Positions 15,665 to 21,722 of a stretch of 21,722 bases of DNA are shown here, piece after piece. A program made the translations under genes and the position numbers. The notes under the pieces are model-generated. The model did not search any database. It worked only from the letters and a program-made list of their open reading frames with translations, and was not told where the DNA came from. Numbering within the stretch: position 1 is the first letter of the stretch; each line of letters begins with the position of its first letter. The DNA comes from DATKSS01 sp035533335 (GTDB lineage Bacteria; Chloroflexota; Dormibacteria; Dormibacterales; Dormibacteraceae), in assembly GCA_035533335.1 (NCBI GenBank), contig DATLUC010000010.1:1-21722 (forward strand), in the 5' to 3' direction.

Positions 15665-15735
15665 ACGGCATCGAAGCTTGACAATCTTAGATGTGCTCTT
15701 CTCATAATAGCATCCTGTAATGATTTCCATACAAG
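15665..15735 (-). promoter_or_regulatory. Conserved bidirectional promoter/operator element, copy B
   Basis: This is an inverted copy of 3323-3393 with 63 of 71 bases identical and no gaps; 15703-15735 is a perfect 33-bp match. On the minus strand, TTGTAT (15734-15729) and TATTAT (15709-15704) would drive the binding-protein operon, starting near 15697. The TGTA-N10-TACA dyad is retained. Because copy A precedes the GntR gene, the simplest reading is that both are targets of that regulator. Confidence 0.7.
15678..15708 (+). promoter_or_regulatory. Candidate promoter for the ATPase-permease operon
   Basis: TTGACA (15678-15683) and CATAAT (15703-15708) are 19 bp apart on the plus strand, inside the conserved element, and point to the ATPase gene at 15754. 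The minus-strand promoter overlaps it, so both transporter operons could be controlled from the same operator. The long spacer makes this a weak-consensus promoter. Confidence 0.45.
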
Positions 15736-15753
15736 CTACATGACTGACGCCTG

Positions 15754-17280
15754 ATGGCGCTGGCGGGCGGTCTCATCGACCCGGCGGCTCGACAGGTTGT
15801 CGAACTCGATCATGTAACCAAGAGGTTCGGGGGAGTCAGAGCCGTCAACGACGTCAGCTTCACGTTGGCTGCCGGCGAAGTCGTCGCGCTTGCTGGCGAA
15901 AACGGCGCTGGTAAGTCGACCATCAAGAACCTCCTCGCCGGCATCGTCAAGGCGGACTCCGGCACGATCACGATTTGCGGGGACGAGATCGTCGGCGACC
16001 CGCGCCACGCCCGACGGCTCGGCGTCGCGGCAATCCATCAGGAGCTGAGCCTGTTCCCGACGATGAGCGTCGCCGAGAACGTCCTGATGGCCTCGCTCAG
16101 CAGCGACGTGCGCGGCGTGGTGCGCTCGTCATCGCTCAAGAGGCGCGTTGGGCCGCTGCTCGAGCGGCTGGGCGCCGACTTCTCCTCGGGCACGACCGTC
16201 GAGTCGCTCGGGCCCGGAGAACGGCAACTCGTCGAGATCGCAAAGGCGCTCGCGCTCGCGCCGTCGGTGATCATCTTCGACGAGCCGACCGCGTCTCTTA
16301 ACGAGCGGGAACGGGAGCGTATCTACGAGATCGTGCGCCAGCTCGCCGCCGATCGCGTCGCGGTCCTATACATATCGCACCACTTGAGCGAGATCTTCGA
16401 GTTAAGCGACCGCGTCGTCGTGCTTCGCGACGGCAATCTGGTAGCACTGAGTCGAACCACAGAGCTGACCCGGGGCAAGCTTGAGTCGCTGATGGTCGGG
16501 CGCGAGCTCGCCGGCGAGATGCCTCGCGCTGCTGAGCCGAGCGACGAGGGGGCGCTACGTGTACGCGACCTAGACGACGGCTCGCTGATCACAGGAGTCT
16601 CGTTCGAGATCCGTCGCGGCGAGATCTTCGGCCTCGCCGGTCTCATGGGCGCCGGCCGCTCCGAGGTCGCGCGCGCGATCTTCGGCGTGAGCCGGGCTAC
16701 CGGAACAATCGAGATCGGCGGACGATCGTTCCGCCGCATGACGCCCAAGCGCGCGATCGAAGCGGGGATGGCGTTCGTGACCGAGGACCGGCGCGGCGAT
16801 GGACTCTTCATCGACCGGCCGATCCGAGAGAACCTCTCGGTCGTTGCGCTCGACGACGTAACGGCCCCCTGGCTCGGATGGGTTCACAGACGGCTAGAGA
16901 CAGAGACGGCGCAGCGGAAGACGTCGCTGCTCCGTATCGCCGCCCGTAGCGGTCTCGAGGCTCCCGCGAGGTCGCTCTCGGGGGGCAACCAGCAAAAGGT
17001 CGTTCTCGGCAAGTGGCTTTGGCGAGACCCAAGCGTCTTGATCATGGACGAGCCCACCCGCGGCATCGACGTCGGTGCGAAGGCGGAGATCCATCAGCTG
17101 CTCGTTGACTTCGCCGAGCGTGGCGTCGCCGTGCTCTTGATCTCGAGTGAACTGCCGGAGCTGCTCGGGCTGGCGCACCGGATCGGCGTCATGCACGCAG
17201 GCCGGCTCGTGGGCATTCTCGATCGCTCCGAGGCGAGTCCCGATAAGATCATCAGGCTCGCCACCGGCGGTGGATTGTGA
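15754..17280 (+). CDS. Sugar ABC transporter ATPase with two nucleotide-binding domains (RbsA-like)
   Basis: This 508-residue protein powers the importer from the cytoplasmic face. NBD1 has the Walker A motif GENGAGKST (about 48-56), a Q-loop in AIHQELSLFPT, a divergent signature LGPGERQ, and Walker B IIFDEPTASL. NBD2 has a degenerate Walker A (GLMGAGRSE), canonical signature LSGGNQQ and Walker B LIMDEPTRGID. Degenerate motifs in one half are normal for RbsA/MglA-type proteins. The ATG at 15754 is the first start giving the full NBD1; no good ribosome-binding site precedes it. The TGA overlaps the next GTG (GTGA). Its expected partners are the two permeases and the binding protein encoded divergently. 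Confidence 0.93.
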   Translation: MALAGGLIDPAARQVVELDHVTKRFGGVRAVNDVSFTLAAGEVVALAGENGAGKSTIKNLLAGIVKADSGTITICGDEIVGDPRHARRLGVAAIHQELSLFPTMSVAENVLMASLSSDVRGVVRSSSLKRRVGPLLERLGADFSSGTTVESLGPGERQLVEIAKALALAPSVIIFDEPTASLNERERERIYEIVRQLAADRVAVLYISHHLSEIFELSDRVVVLRDGNLVALSRTTELTRGKLESLMVGRELAGEMPRAAEPSDEGALRVRDLDDGSLITGVSFEIRRGEIFGLAGLMGAGRSEVARAIFGVSRATGTIEIGGRSFRRMTPKRAIEAGMAFVTEDRRGDGLFIDRPIRENLSVVALDDVTAPWLGWVHRRLETETAQRKTSLLRIAARSGLEAPARSLSGGNQQKVVLGKWLWRDPSVLIMDEPTRGIDVGAKAEIHQLLVDFAERGVAVLLISSELPELLGLAHRIGVMHAGRLVGILDRSEASPDKIIRLATGGGL

Positions 17281-18284
17281 GCGCGTCTCCAGTCCCGGCA
17301 AGGCGATATGGCGCGGGCTCGTTACTCTCCCGCAACGCGGCTCTGCTCGCGGCCCTGCTCGTCTTCGCTGCCTTCAGCCTCTCTTCGAGCCAGTTCGCGA
17401 CTGGATCGAACATTCGCAACATGGCGATCGAGGGCGCCAACTCGGCCGTCATGGCTGTGGGTATGACTTTCGTGATCATGACCGCCGGAATCGATCTCTC
17501 AGTCGGGGCGATCCTCTTCCTGTCGACCGCGGCTGCGACGGAGTTGTTCGTCCATGGTATGCCAGCCGCGTGGGCTCCACTGATCGCGGTGCTTGTCGGC
17601 GTGATCCTTGGGGCCATCAACGGCGCGACGGTCGCCTACATTGCGATCAGCCCTCTGATCGTGACGCTCGCGACCCTCAACCTCTACCGCGGGATCGGTG
17701 GTCACCTGACGCAGTTCACGACAACGTTTCTGCCGCCCCAGATGCAGACGCTGGGAACGTCGACCGTAGGATCCGTCCCAACGCCGATCATTGTCATGGT
17801 CGTGGTTGCGGTCCTGGGGGCGTTGCTCCTCCGGGCCACCGTCTTCGGTCGTTATGTGCAGGCAATCGGTTCCAATCCCGATGCCGCTCGAGAGCTTGGA
17901 CTTCCCGTGCGATCGGTGCTGATCGGCGTGTACGGGATCAGCGGTCTCACTGCTGGGCTTGCTGGGCTGATCGAGAATGGACGGCTGAACGCCCTACAGC
18001 CAACCGTCGGGCTCGGCGAGGAGTTTACGGTGATCACTGCCGTCGTGCTGGGTGGGACAAGCCTCTTCGGAGGGAAAGGCAGCATCTTCGGAAGTCTCCT
18101 CGGGGTGGCTATCCTCCAGATGGTTGCCGACGGGCTGGTTCTCGCTAATTTGTCGCCCTACATTTTCGACATGTTGCGCGCCTCCGTGCTTCTCGCCGCC
18201 GTCCTGGCCGGGACGCTACAGGGCAGGGGACTCCCGCTTGGATGGCTCGGACGCCGGCGCCGTTGGGGGGTGATGCGCGTTTAG
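17277..18284 (+). CDS. Sugar ABC transporter permease, RbsC type (second copy)
   Basis: This 335-residue polytopic membrane protein is homologous to the permease at 13536-14567, but clearly diverged from it. The hallmark MTFVIMTAGIDLSVGA is near residue 60, and GGTSLFGGKGSIFGS is the ATPase-coupling region. Hydrophobic segments start near residue 20. The GTG start overlaps the ATPase stop by 4 nt. Two different permeases with one ATPase and one binding protein suggest a heterodimeric channel, though each could also form a homodimer. It is the last gene of this operon. Confidence 0.92.
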   Translation: MSASPVPARRYGAGSLLSRNAALLAALLVFAAFSLSSSQFATGSNIRNMAIEGANSAVMAVGMTFVIMTAGIDLSVGAILFLSTAAATELFVHGMPAAWAPLIAVLVGVILGAINGATVAYIAISPLIVTLATLNLYRGIGGHLTQFTTTFLPPQMQTLGTSTVGSVPTPIIVMVVVAVLGALLLRATVFGRYVQAIGSNPDAARELGLPVRSVLIGVYGISGLTAGLAGLIENGRLNALQPTVGLGEEFTVITAVVLGGTSLFGGKGSIFGSLLGVAILQMVADGLVLANLSPYIFDMLRASVLLAAVLAGTLQGRGLPLGWLGRRRRWGVMRV

Positions 18285-18322
18285 AGGAGGGGTCGGAAGC
18301 GGACCGGACGTGGGGCTCCTCT
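18283..18322 (+). terminator. Weak stem-loop after the permease gene
   Basis: AGAGGAG (18283-18289) can pair with CTCCTCT (18316-18322) across a 26-nt loop containing a smaller GGTC/GACC pair. It begins at the stop codon of the permease. There is no clear T tract, so a terminator function is doubtful. Confidence 0.2.
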
Positions 18323-18435
18323 TCGCGCTCCCCGGTGAAGGGCGTTCCGGTACGTCCATCTCTGCATTCCAGGGACCCCCTTCCAGGTTCGTCACGCAAA
18401 GCGACCTATATACGGACAAGCGGCCGTGATGGCGT

Positions 18436-18464
18436 TTGACAACGTTGTCACTAATGCATATATA
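18436..18464 (+). promoter_or_regulatory. Sigma-70-type promoter with LacI-family operator
   Basis: TTGACA (18436-18441) and TATATA (18459-18464) are separated by an ideal 17 bp. The exact 14-bp palindrome TGACAACGTTGTCA (18437-18450) covers the -35 and has the central CG of LacI-family operators. It lies about 80 nt before the LacI-type gene, so autoregulation of the lacI-pfkB transcription unit is the natural reading. Confidence 0.75.
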
Positions 18465-18481
18465 TGCGGAGAGCGCAACTC

Positions 18482-18509
18482 CCGGTTCGCGAGCCGGATT
18501 TTGCCGGCT
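18482..18509 (+). other. Two mutually exclusive hairpins in the regulator leader
   Basis: CCGGTT-CGCG-AGCCGG (18482-18497, one G-T pair) is followed by ATTTT. The shared AGCCGG can instead pair with CCGGCT (18504-18509) around ATTTTG. Both lie between the promoter and the start codon, resembling a terminator/antiterminator pair, but the stems are only 6 bp. Confidence 0.25.
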
Positions 18510-18530
18510 GACCGCAGAGAAGGGATATCA

Positions 18531-19528
18531 ATGTTGACAGGATCTGAAGTCGGTCACCAGCGCCGGCCTCGCTCCGCGATGCGCGAGGTCGCCGCTCTGG
18601 CCGGTGTGAGCCTGAAGACGGTCTCTCGTGTGATCAACCGTGAAAGGTGGTTTTCGCCTCAAGTCAGCGCTCGGGTCCTTGCGGCTGCGGATCGCCTCGA
18701 ATACCGTCACAATCTCACGGCCAGCAGTCTCCGGCGAGCGGACGGGAAGAGCGCGACGATCGGCGTCATCTTCGGAGACGTTTCCAACCCGTTTTCATCG
18801 CAGCTCCACAGCTCCATAGAGAACTTAGCCCTCGAGCGCGCGAGCGTGAGTTGCTCTCCGCGTTTGCGTCGCGTCGGGTGGATGGACTCATCATCGTCCC
18901 GGCCAGCCACGACCACAGCTACCTGCTCGCCGACAGGCGTGCCGGGACCGCCATCGTGTTCGTGGACCGGCCGCCCGCCTTCCTCGACGCCGACACGGTC
19001 CTGACCGACAATGAGGCAGGTGTACGTCGGGGAATCCGTCACCTCATCAGCCACGGACACCGGTGCATCGGATACCTTGGCGACCGGCAAACGATCGCCA
19101 CCGCCTCTGTCCGCCATCAGGGCTACCTGGAAGAGCTGGTGGCGCAGGGCATCGCCATCGATGAAGCCCTTGTACGGCTTGGCCTGCAGGGCGTCGAGAG
19201 CGCCGAGGCGGCCGCCGCCGAGATGCTCGCCCTGCCGCGGTCGCCGACTGCAATCTTCACCGGCCAGAACCTCATCACGGTTGGTGCTTACCGGGCACTT
19301 CGGCGGCTTGGTCTCCACCACCGCGTCGCGCTGGTCGGCTTCGATGACATCGAGCTGGCCGATCTGCTCGAGCCGAGGATCACGGTCATCGCCCAAGATC
19401 GCGCGGCCATGGGTCGCACCGCGGCCGAACTGCTCTTTCGGCGTCTTGACGGCGACCGCTCGCCATCCGTTCACCACGTCATCCCGACCCGATTGATCAC
19501 CCGGGGCTCGGGCAAAGTGCGGCCGTGA
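18531..19528 (+). pseudogene. LacI-family transcriptional regulator, frameshifted
   Basis: The ATG at 18531 has AAGGG about 7 nt upstream. The first frame encodes the LacI HTH (MREVAALAGVSLKTVSRVIN), the hinge helix region and the start of the ligand domain (SATIGVIFGDVSNPFSSQLH), then leaves the family after ENLALER near 18839. Similarity resumes in another frame with RERELLSAFASRRVDGLII and runs to the stop at 19526-19528, including VALVGFDDIELADLLEPRIT. About 14 residues normally found between these points are missing, so a deletion of roughly 40 nt, not a multiple of three, has occurred. Translation would stop at 19004, giving 157 residues with the HTH but without most of the sensor domain. 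The intact gene would have regulated the downstream kinase; an assembly error is the alternative. Confidence 0.85.
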
Positions 19529-20454
19529 TCGCAGTCTGCGGTGAGGCCCTCATCGACATCGTCGGCGACGGTGACGGGACGCAATCGGCACGGCCCGGCG
19601 GCGGACCGTTCAACACGGCGCGCGCCCTGGCCCGGTTGGGGGTCCCGACCGCGTTCCTGGGCCGACTGTCAAGCGACATGTTCGGCCGCGAGCTCGCCGG
19701 CCGTCTCGCTGCCGATGGCGTCGACCTGTCGATGGCCAGCTCAGGACCGGAGCCGACCACCATTGCGGTCACTGACGTCGACGGGTATGGTGTCGCCGCC
19801 TACAGTTTTCTGGTCGAGGGAACGTCGGCTCCGAATTTCACGACCGCCATGCTCCCTGAGCGCCTACCTCCCGAGGTCAGCGCCCTTCACGTTGGAACGC
19901 TCGGGCTGCTCCTCGAACCAATGGCCTTGACGATGGTCGAACTTATCCAGCGTGAAGGCGACCGCCGGCTGGTCATGATCGACCCCAACGTCCGCCCGGC
20001 CCTCCTGGGGGACGACGGCGATTACCGCCGGCGGCTCGAGTGGGTGATCGCTCGCAGCGCGATCGTGAAGGCCAGCGACGACGACCTCGCCTGGCTCTAT
20101 CCCGGGCTTGATTACGAGACGGCGGTCGATTCCATCCTCTCCCTTGGGGTCCGCCTGGTCGTTGCCACGCTCGGCGCGCAAGGCGCGTTCGGCGCCTCGC
20201 CCGGTGCCCGGATCCAAGTCAGTGCTCCACCGGTCCAGGTCGTTGATACGATCGGCGCAGGTGACGCCTTTGGAGCTGCGCTCTTGGCCTGGCTGCATGA
20301 TGGCGGTCGGCTGAGCCGCGACCTCAGCCTTGGGGTGGGCGACCTGCAAGCCGCTCTCAGCTTCGCCTGCCTCGTGGCTTCAACTACCTGTACACGAGCA
20401 GGAGCGGAACCGCCGTGGCGCGCCGAAGTTCTCGGCGGCGAGAAGGCGCTGTGA
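19525..20454 (+). CDS. PfkB-family carbohydrate kinase (fructokinase-like)
   Basis: This 309-residue ribokinase-superfamily enzyme phosphorylates a sugar with ATP. The N-terminal signature is present (GGGPFNTARALARLG near residues 25-39), and so is the C-terminal signature DTIGAGDAFGAAL with catalytic Asp247 and anion-hole GAG. VMIDPNVRP is the usual substrate-side motif, and the opening MIAVCGEALIDI is typical of fructokinase/2-keto-3-deoxygluconate kinase members. The GTG at 19525 overlaps the regulator's original stop (GTGA), so translation was coupled to lacI; the frameshift there probably lowers its expression. It could supply a phosphorylated substrate for the aldolase if it is a KDG kinase, which cannot be decided here. 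Confidence 0.9.
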   Translation: MIAVCGEALIDIVGDGDGTQSARPGGGPFNTARALARLGVPTAFLGRLSSDMFGRELAGRLAADGVDLSMASSGPEPTTIAVTDVDGYGVAAYSFLVEGTSAPNFTTAMLPERLPPEVSALHVGTLGLLLEPMALTMVELIQREGDRRLVMIDPNVRPALLGDDGDYRRRLEWVIARSAIVKASDDDLAWLYPGLDYETAVDSILSLGVRLVVATLGAQGAFGASPGARIQVSAPPVQVVDTIGAGDAFGAALLAWLHDGGRLSRDLSLGVGDLQAALSFACLVASTTCTRAGAEPPWRAEVLGGEKAL

Positions 20455-20460
20455 GGAAAA

Positions 20461-20628
20461 TCAAGCCGACTTAGTGCTCTGGATAGGAAGTGCCGTGATG
20501 TATTCATCAGGCTTGTCCGTAGTGAACTGACCGGTCGAAGTATCGGTCCAGATGTTGCCCAACTCTTCGAGCCATTTGCCACCCGCCGGTTGTGAGGCGG
20601 CAAAAGTCCGACCGCAGCGGTGTCGGGG
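20461..20628 (-). pseudogene. C-terminal fragment of an unidentified gene beside the IS
   Basis: A 55-codon minus-strand open stretch ends at 20461, seven bases after the convergent pfkB stop. It reads as plausible protein (GGKWLEELGNIWTDTSTGQF then TTDKPDEYITALPI), with lower G/C at third positions than the sugar genes. It has no start codon and stops being open at 20629-20631, close to where the IS transposase gene ends. It could be the tail of a gene cut by the insertion element. I recognise no family. Confidence 0.3.
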
Positions 20629-20657
20629 TCATTTATTCAGCCACCACGGTCGAGCCC

Positions 20658-21722
20658 TCATGCCGCCACCATTGATGGCGCCATGCTGTACGAGTTCAGC
20701 AGTCCGCCGAGCCGGCTTCGGCACTCGACGCTACCGACCAGCCCGACCGGATCCGACCGTGCGATCGGGGTCTTGAGTTCAAGGGCTCGGTGCGGCCGCT
20801 CCTCGTTGTAGTGAGCGAACCATTCGCTGAGCACTCGTTCCAGGTGCCGTCGGCCCACGATTAGGATCCAATCCAGACACTCACGCCGGGTGCTTCCGTT
20901 CTGGCGTTCGATGTGTGAGTTCGCCAGGGGAGCCAGGATCGGAGTCCTGATCACCTCGATGCCCTCGCCTTCCATCACCAGGTCGAACCCGCCACCGAAT
21001 TTGGCGTCGTTGTCGCGAATCAGGAACTTGGCCTCGATCCCAAGCTCATGCAACTTCCAGGCGACGTTCCTGGCCTGCTGCCTCACCCATTGCGCATTCG
21101 GGGCTTGGGTGACAGCGAACCAGATCACGCGCCTCGTCGCCAGCTCCATATATAGGAGGACGTAGAGCCGCTTCAGGAATACGGTGTCGACTTCGATGAA
21201 GTCAGTGAGCACGATCGCGGAGGCCTGCGCCTTGAGAAAGGCTTTCCAACCGAGCCCCGATCGGAACGGCGCTCCCGGAACCCGGTGCTTTCGCAACAGG
21301 TTCCTGATTGCTGTGATCGACACTCGGTGACCGACCTTGATGAGTTCTCCCTGAATGCGTACGCAACCCCAAGTCCGGTTCTCCTTCGCCATCCTGAGGA
21401 TCAGAGCGCATACCTCATCGGAGAGCGGAGGCCGACCTGGCCCGCGGAGACTTCCGAACGCCGCCCACTTCCTGCGCACCAACTCCCGGTGCCACCTGAG
21501 CAGAGTCTCTGGCTGAACCAGCAGACCACTCAAGGCCTCGCGGCTGACGAGGCTGCTCAGTCCGGCCATGATCAGCCGATCCGCCGGCTCCAGTCGTGGT
21601 CGCTTGACCTGGCGACGAAGCACGCGTAGCTGATGGCGGAGGAGAAGAAGCTCAGCTTCCGGATCCTGCATTCGACGTCGAACGTCGACAAGATCGAGAA
21701 GCAGACGCAGGCAGGAGTAAAT
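20658..21722 (-). CDS. IS3/IS481-like transposase (integrase core), 5' end outside window
   Basis: This DDE transposase of an insertion sequence is read to its stop at 20658. The N-terminal part has ELLLLRHQLRVLRRQVKRPR and an HTH region ending in RGPGRPPLSDEVCALILRMA. The catalytic core has Asp in FIEVDTVFLKRLYVLLYMEL, Asp in IRDNDAKFGGGFD and Glu in NSHIERQNGSTRRECLDW. RLGGLLNSY near the end is typical of this group. An ATG at 21671 would give 337 residues, but the frame stays open to the window edge (LRLLLDLVDVRRR precedes it), and relatives have a similar Leu-rich start, so the true start is probably beyond 21722. Only one end of the element is in view and its terminal repeat is not identified. 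Confidence 0.88.
   Translation of the reverse strand: MYSCLRLLLDLVDVRRRMQDPEAELLLLRHQLRVLRRQVKRPRLEPADRLIMAGLSSLVSREALSGLLVQPETLLRWHRELVRRKWAAFGSLRGPGRPPLSDEVCALILRMAKENRTWGCVRIQGELIKVGHRVSITAIRNLLRKHRVPGAPFRSGLGWKAFLKAQASAIVLTDFIEVDTVFLKRLYVLLYMELATRRVIWFAVTQAPNAQWVRQQARNVAWKLHELGIEAKFLIRDNDAKFGGGFDLVMEGEGIEVIRTPILAPLANSHIERQNGSTRRECLDWILIVGRRHLERVLSEWFAHYNEERPHRALELKTPIARSDPVGLVGSVECRSRLGGLLNSYSMAPSMVAA

Noticed and set aside
1..21722. CRISPR array, rRNA, phage genes or known riboswitch
   Set aside because: No regularly spaced repeats, rRNA-like sequence, phage structural genes or recognisable riboswitch fold were seen on either strand.

Overview
The window looks like chromosomal DNA of a GC-rich soil-type bacterium. 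Strong G/C at third codon positions, frequent GTG and TTG starts, GTGA/ATGA gene overlaps and a ribose-type sugar ABC importer fit Actinomycetota (for example Thermoleophilia) or Chloroflexota. The sequence alone does not settle the phylum.

Layout. (1) Positions 1-3300 are a gene-poor flank. They hold the 3' end of a mercuric-reductase/dihydrolipoamide-dehydrogenase-type flavoprotein, two decayed reading frames (one resembling a trypsin-like protease), two doubtful short ORFs and a HAD hydrolase. (2) Positions 3320-10990 are a tightly coupled plus-strand operon of eight genes: GntR/UTRA regulator, FGGY sugar kinase, Gfo/Idh/MocA dehydrogenase, zinc alcohol dehydrogenase, cupin phosphoglucose-isomerase-type protein, D-isomer 2-hydroxyacid dehydrogenase, KDPG/KHG aldolase and a shikimate-dehydrogenase-like protein. 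(3) Positions 15640-11237 are a minus-strand operon: sugar-binding lipoprotein, permease, D-tagatose-3-epimerase-type TIM barrel and L-fucose-isomerase-type protein. (4) Positions 15754-18284 are a plus-strand pair: double-NBD ABC ATPase and a second permease. (5) Positions 18436-20454 hold a LacI-family regulator gene broken by a frameshifting deletion and a PfkB kinase, behind a promoter with a perfect LacI-type operator. (6) The right edge has a gene-tail fragment and an IS3/IS481-like transposase that runs out of the window.

How it fits together. The importer would bring in a monosaccharide or cyclitol. The isomerase, epimerase and FGGY kinase could turn an aldose into a phosphorylated ketose. 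The dehydrogenases, cupin isomerase and aldolase would process a sugar acid or keto-sugar to central intermediates. This set does not match any standard catabolic operon I recognise: there is no sugar-acid dehydratase, and it contains an AroE-fold dehydrogenase with altered active-site motifs. The substrate is unknown.

The strongest regulatory signal is a 71-bp element present twice in inverted orientation, once before the GntR gene and once between the binding-protein and ATPase genes. It is 63/71 identical, with 33 bp perfect. It carries a -35/-10 pair on each strand and a TGTA-N10-TACA dyad, and probably ties the three operons together under the GntR protein. Two strong hairpins lie inside coding regions (kinase and first permease) and could set unequal expression within the operons.
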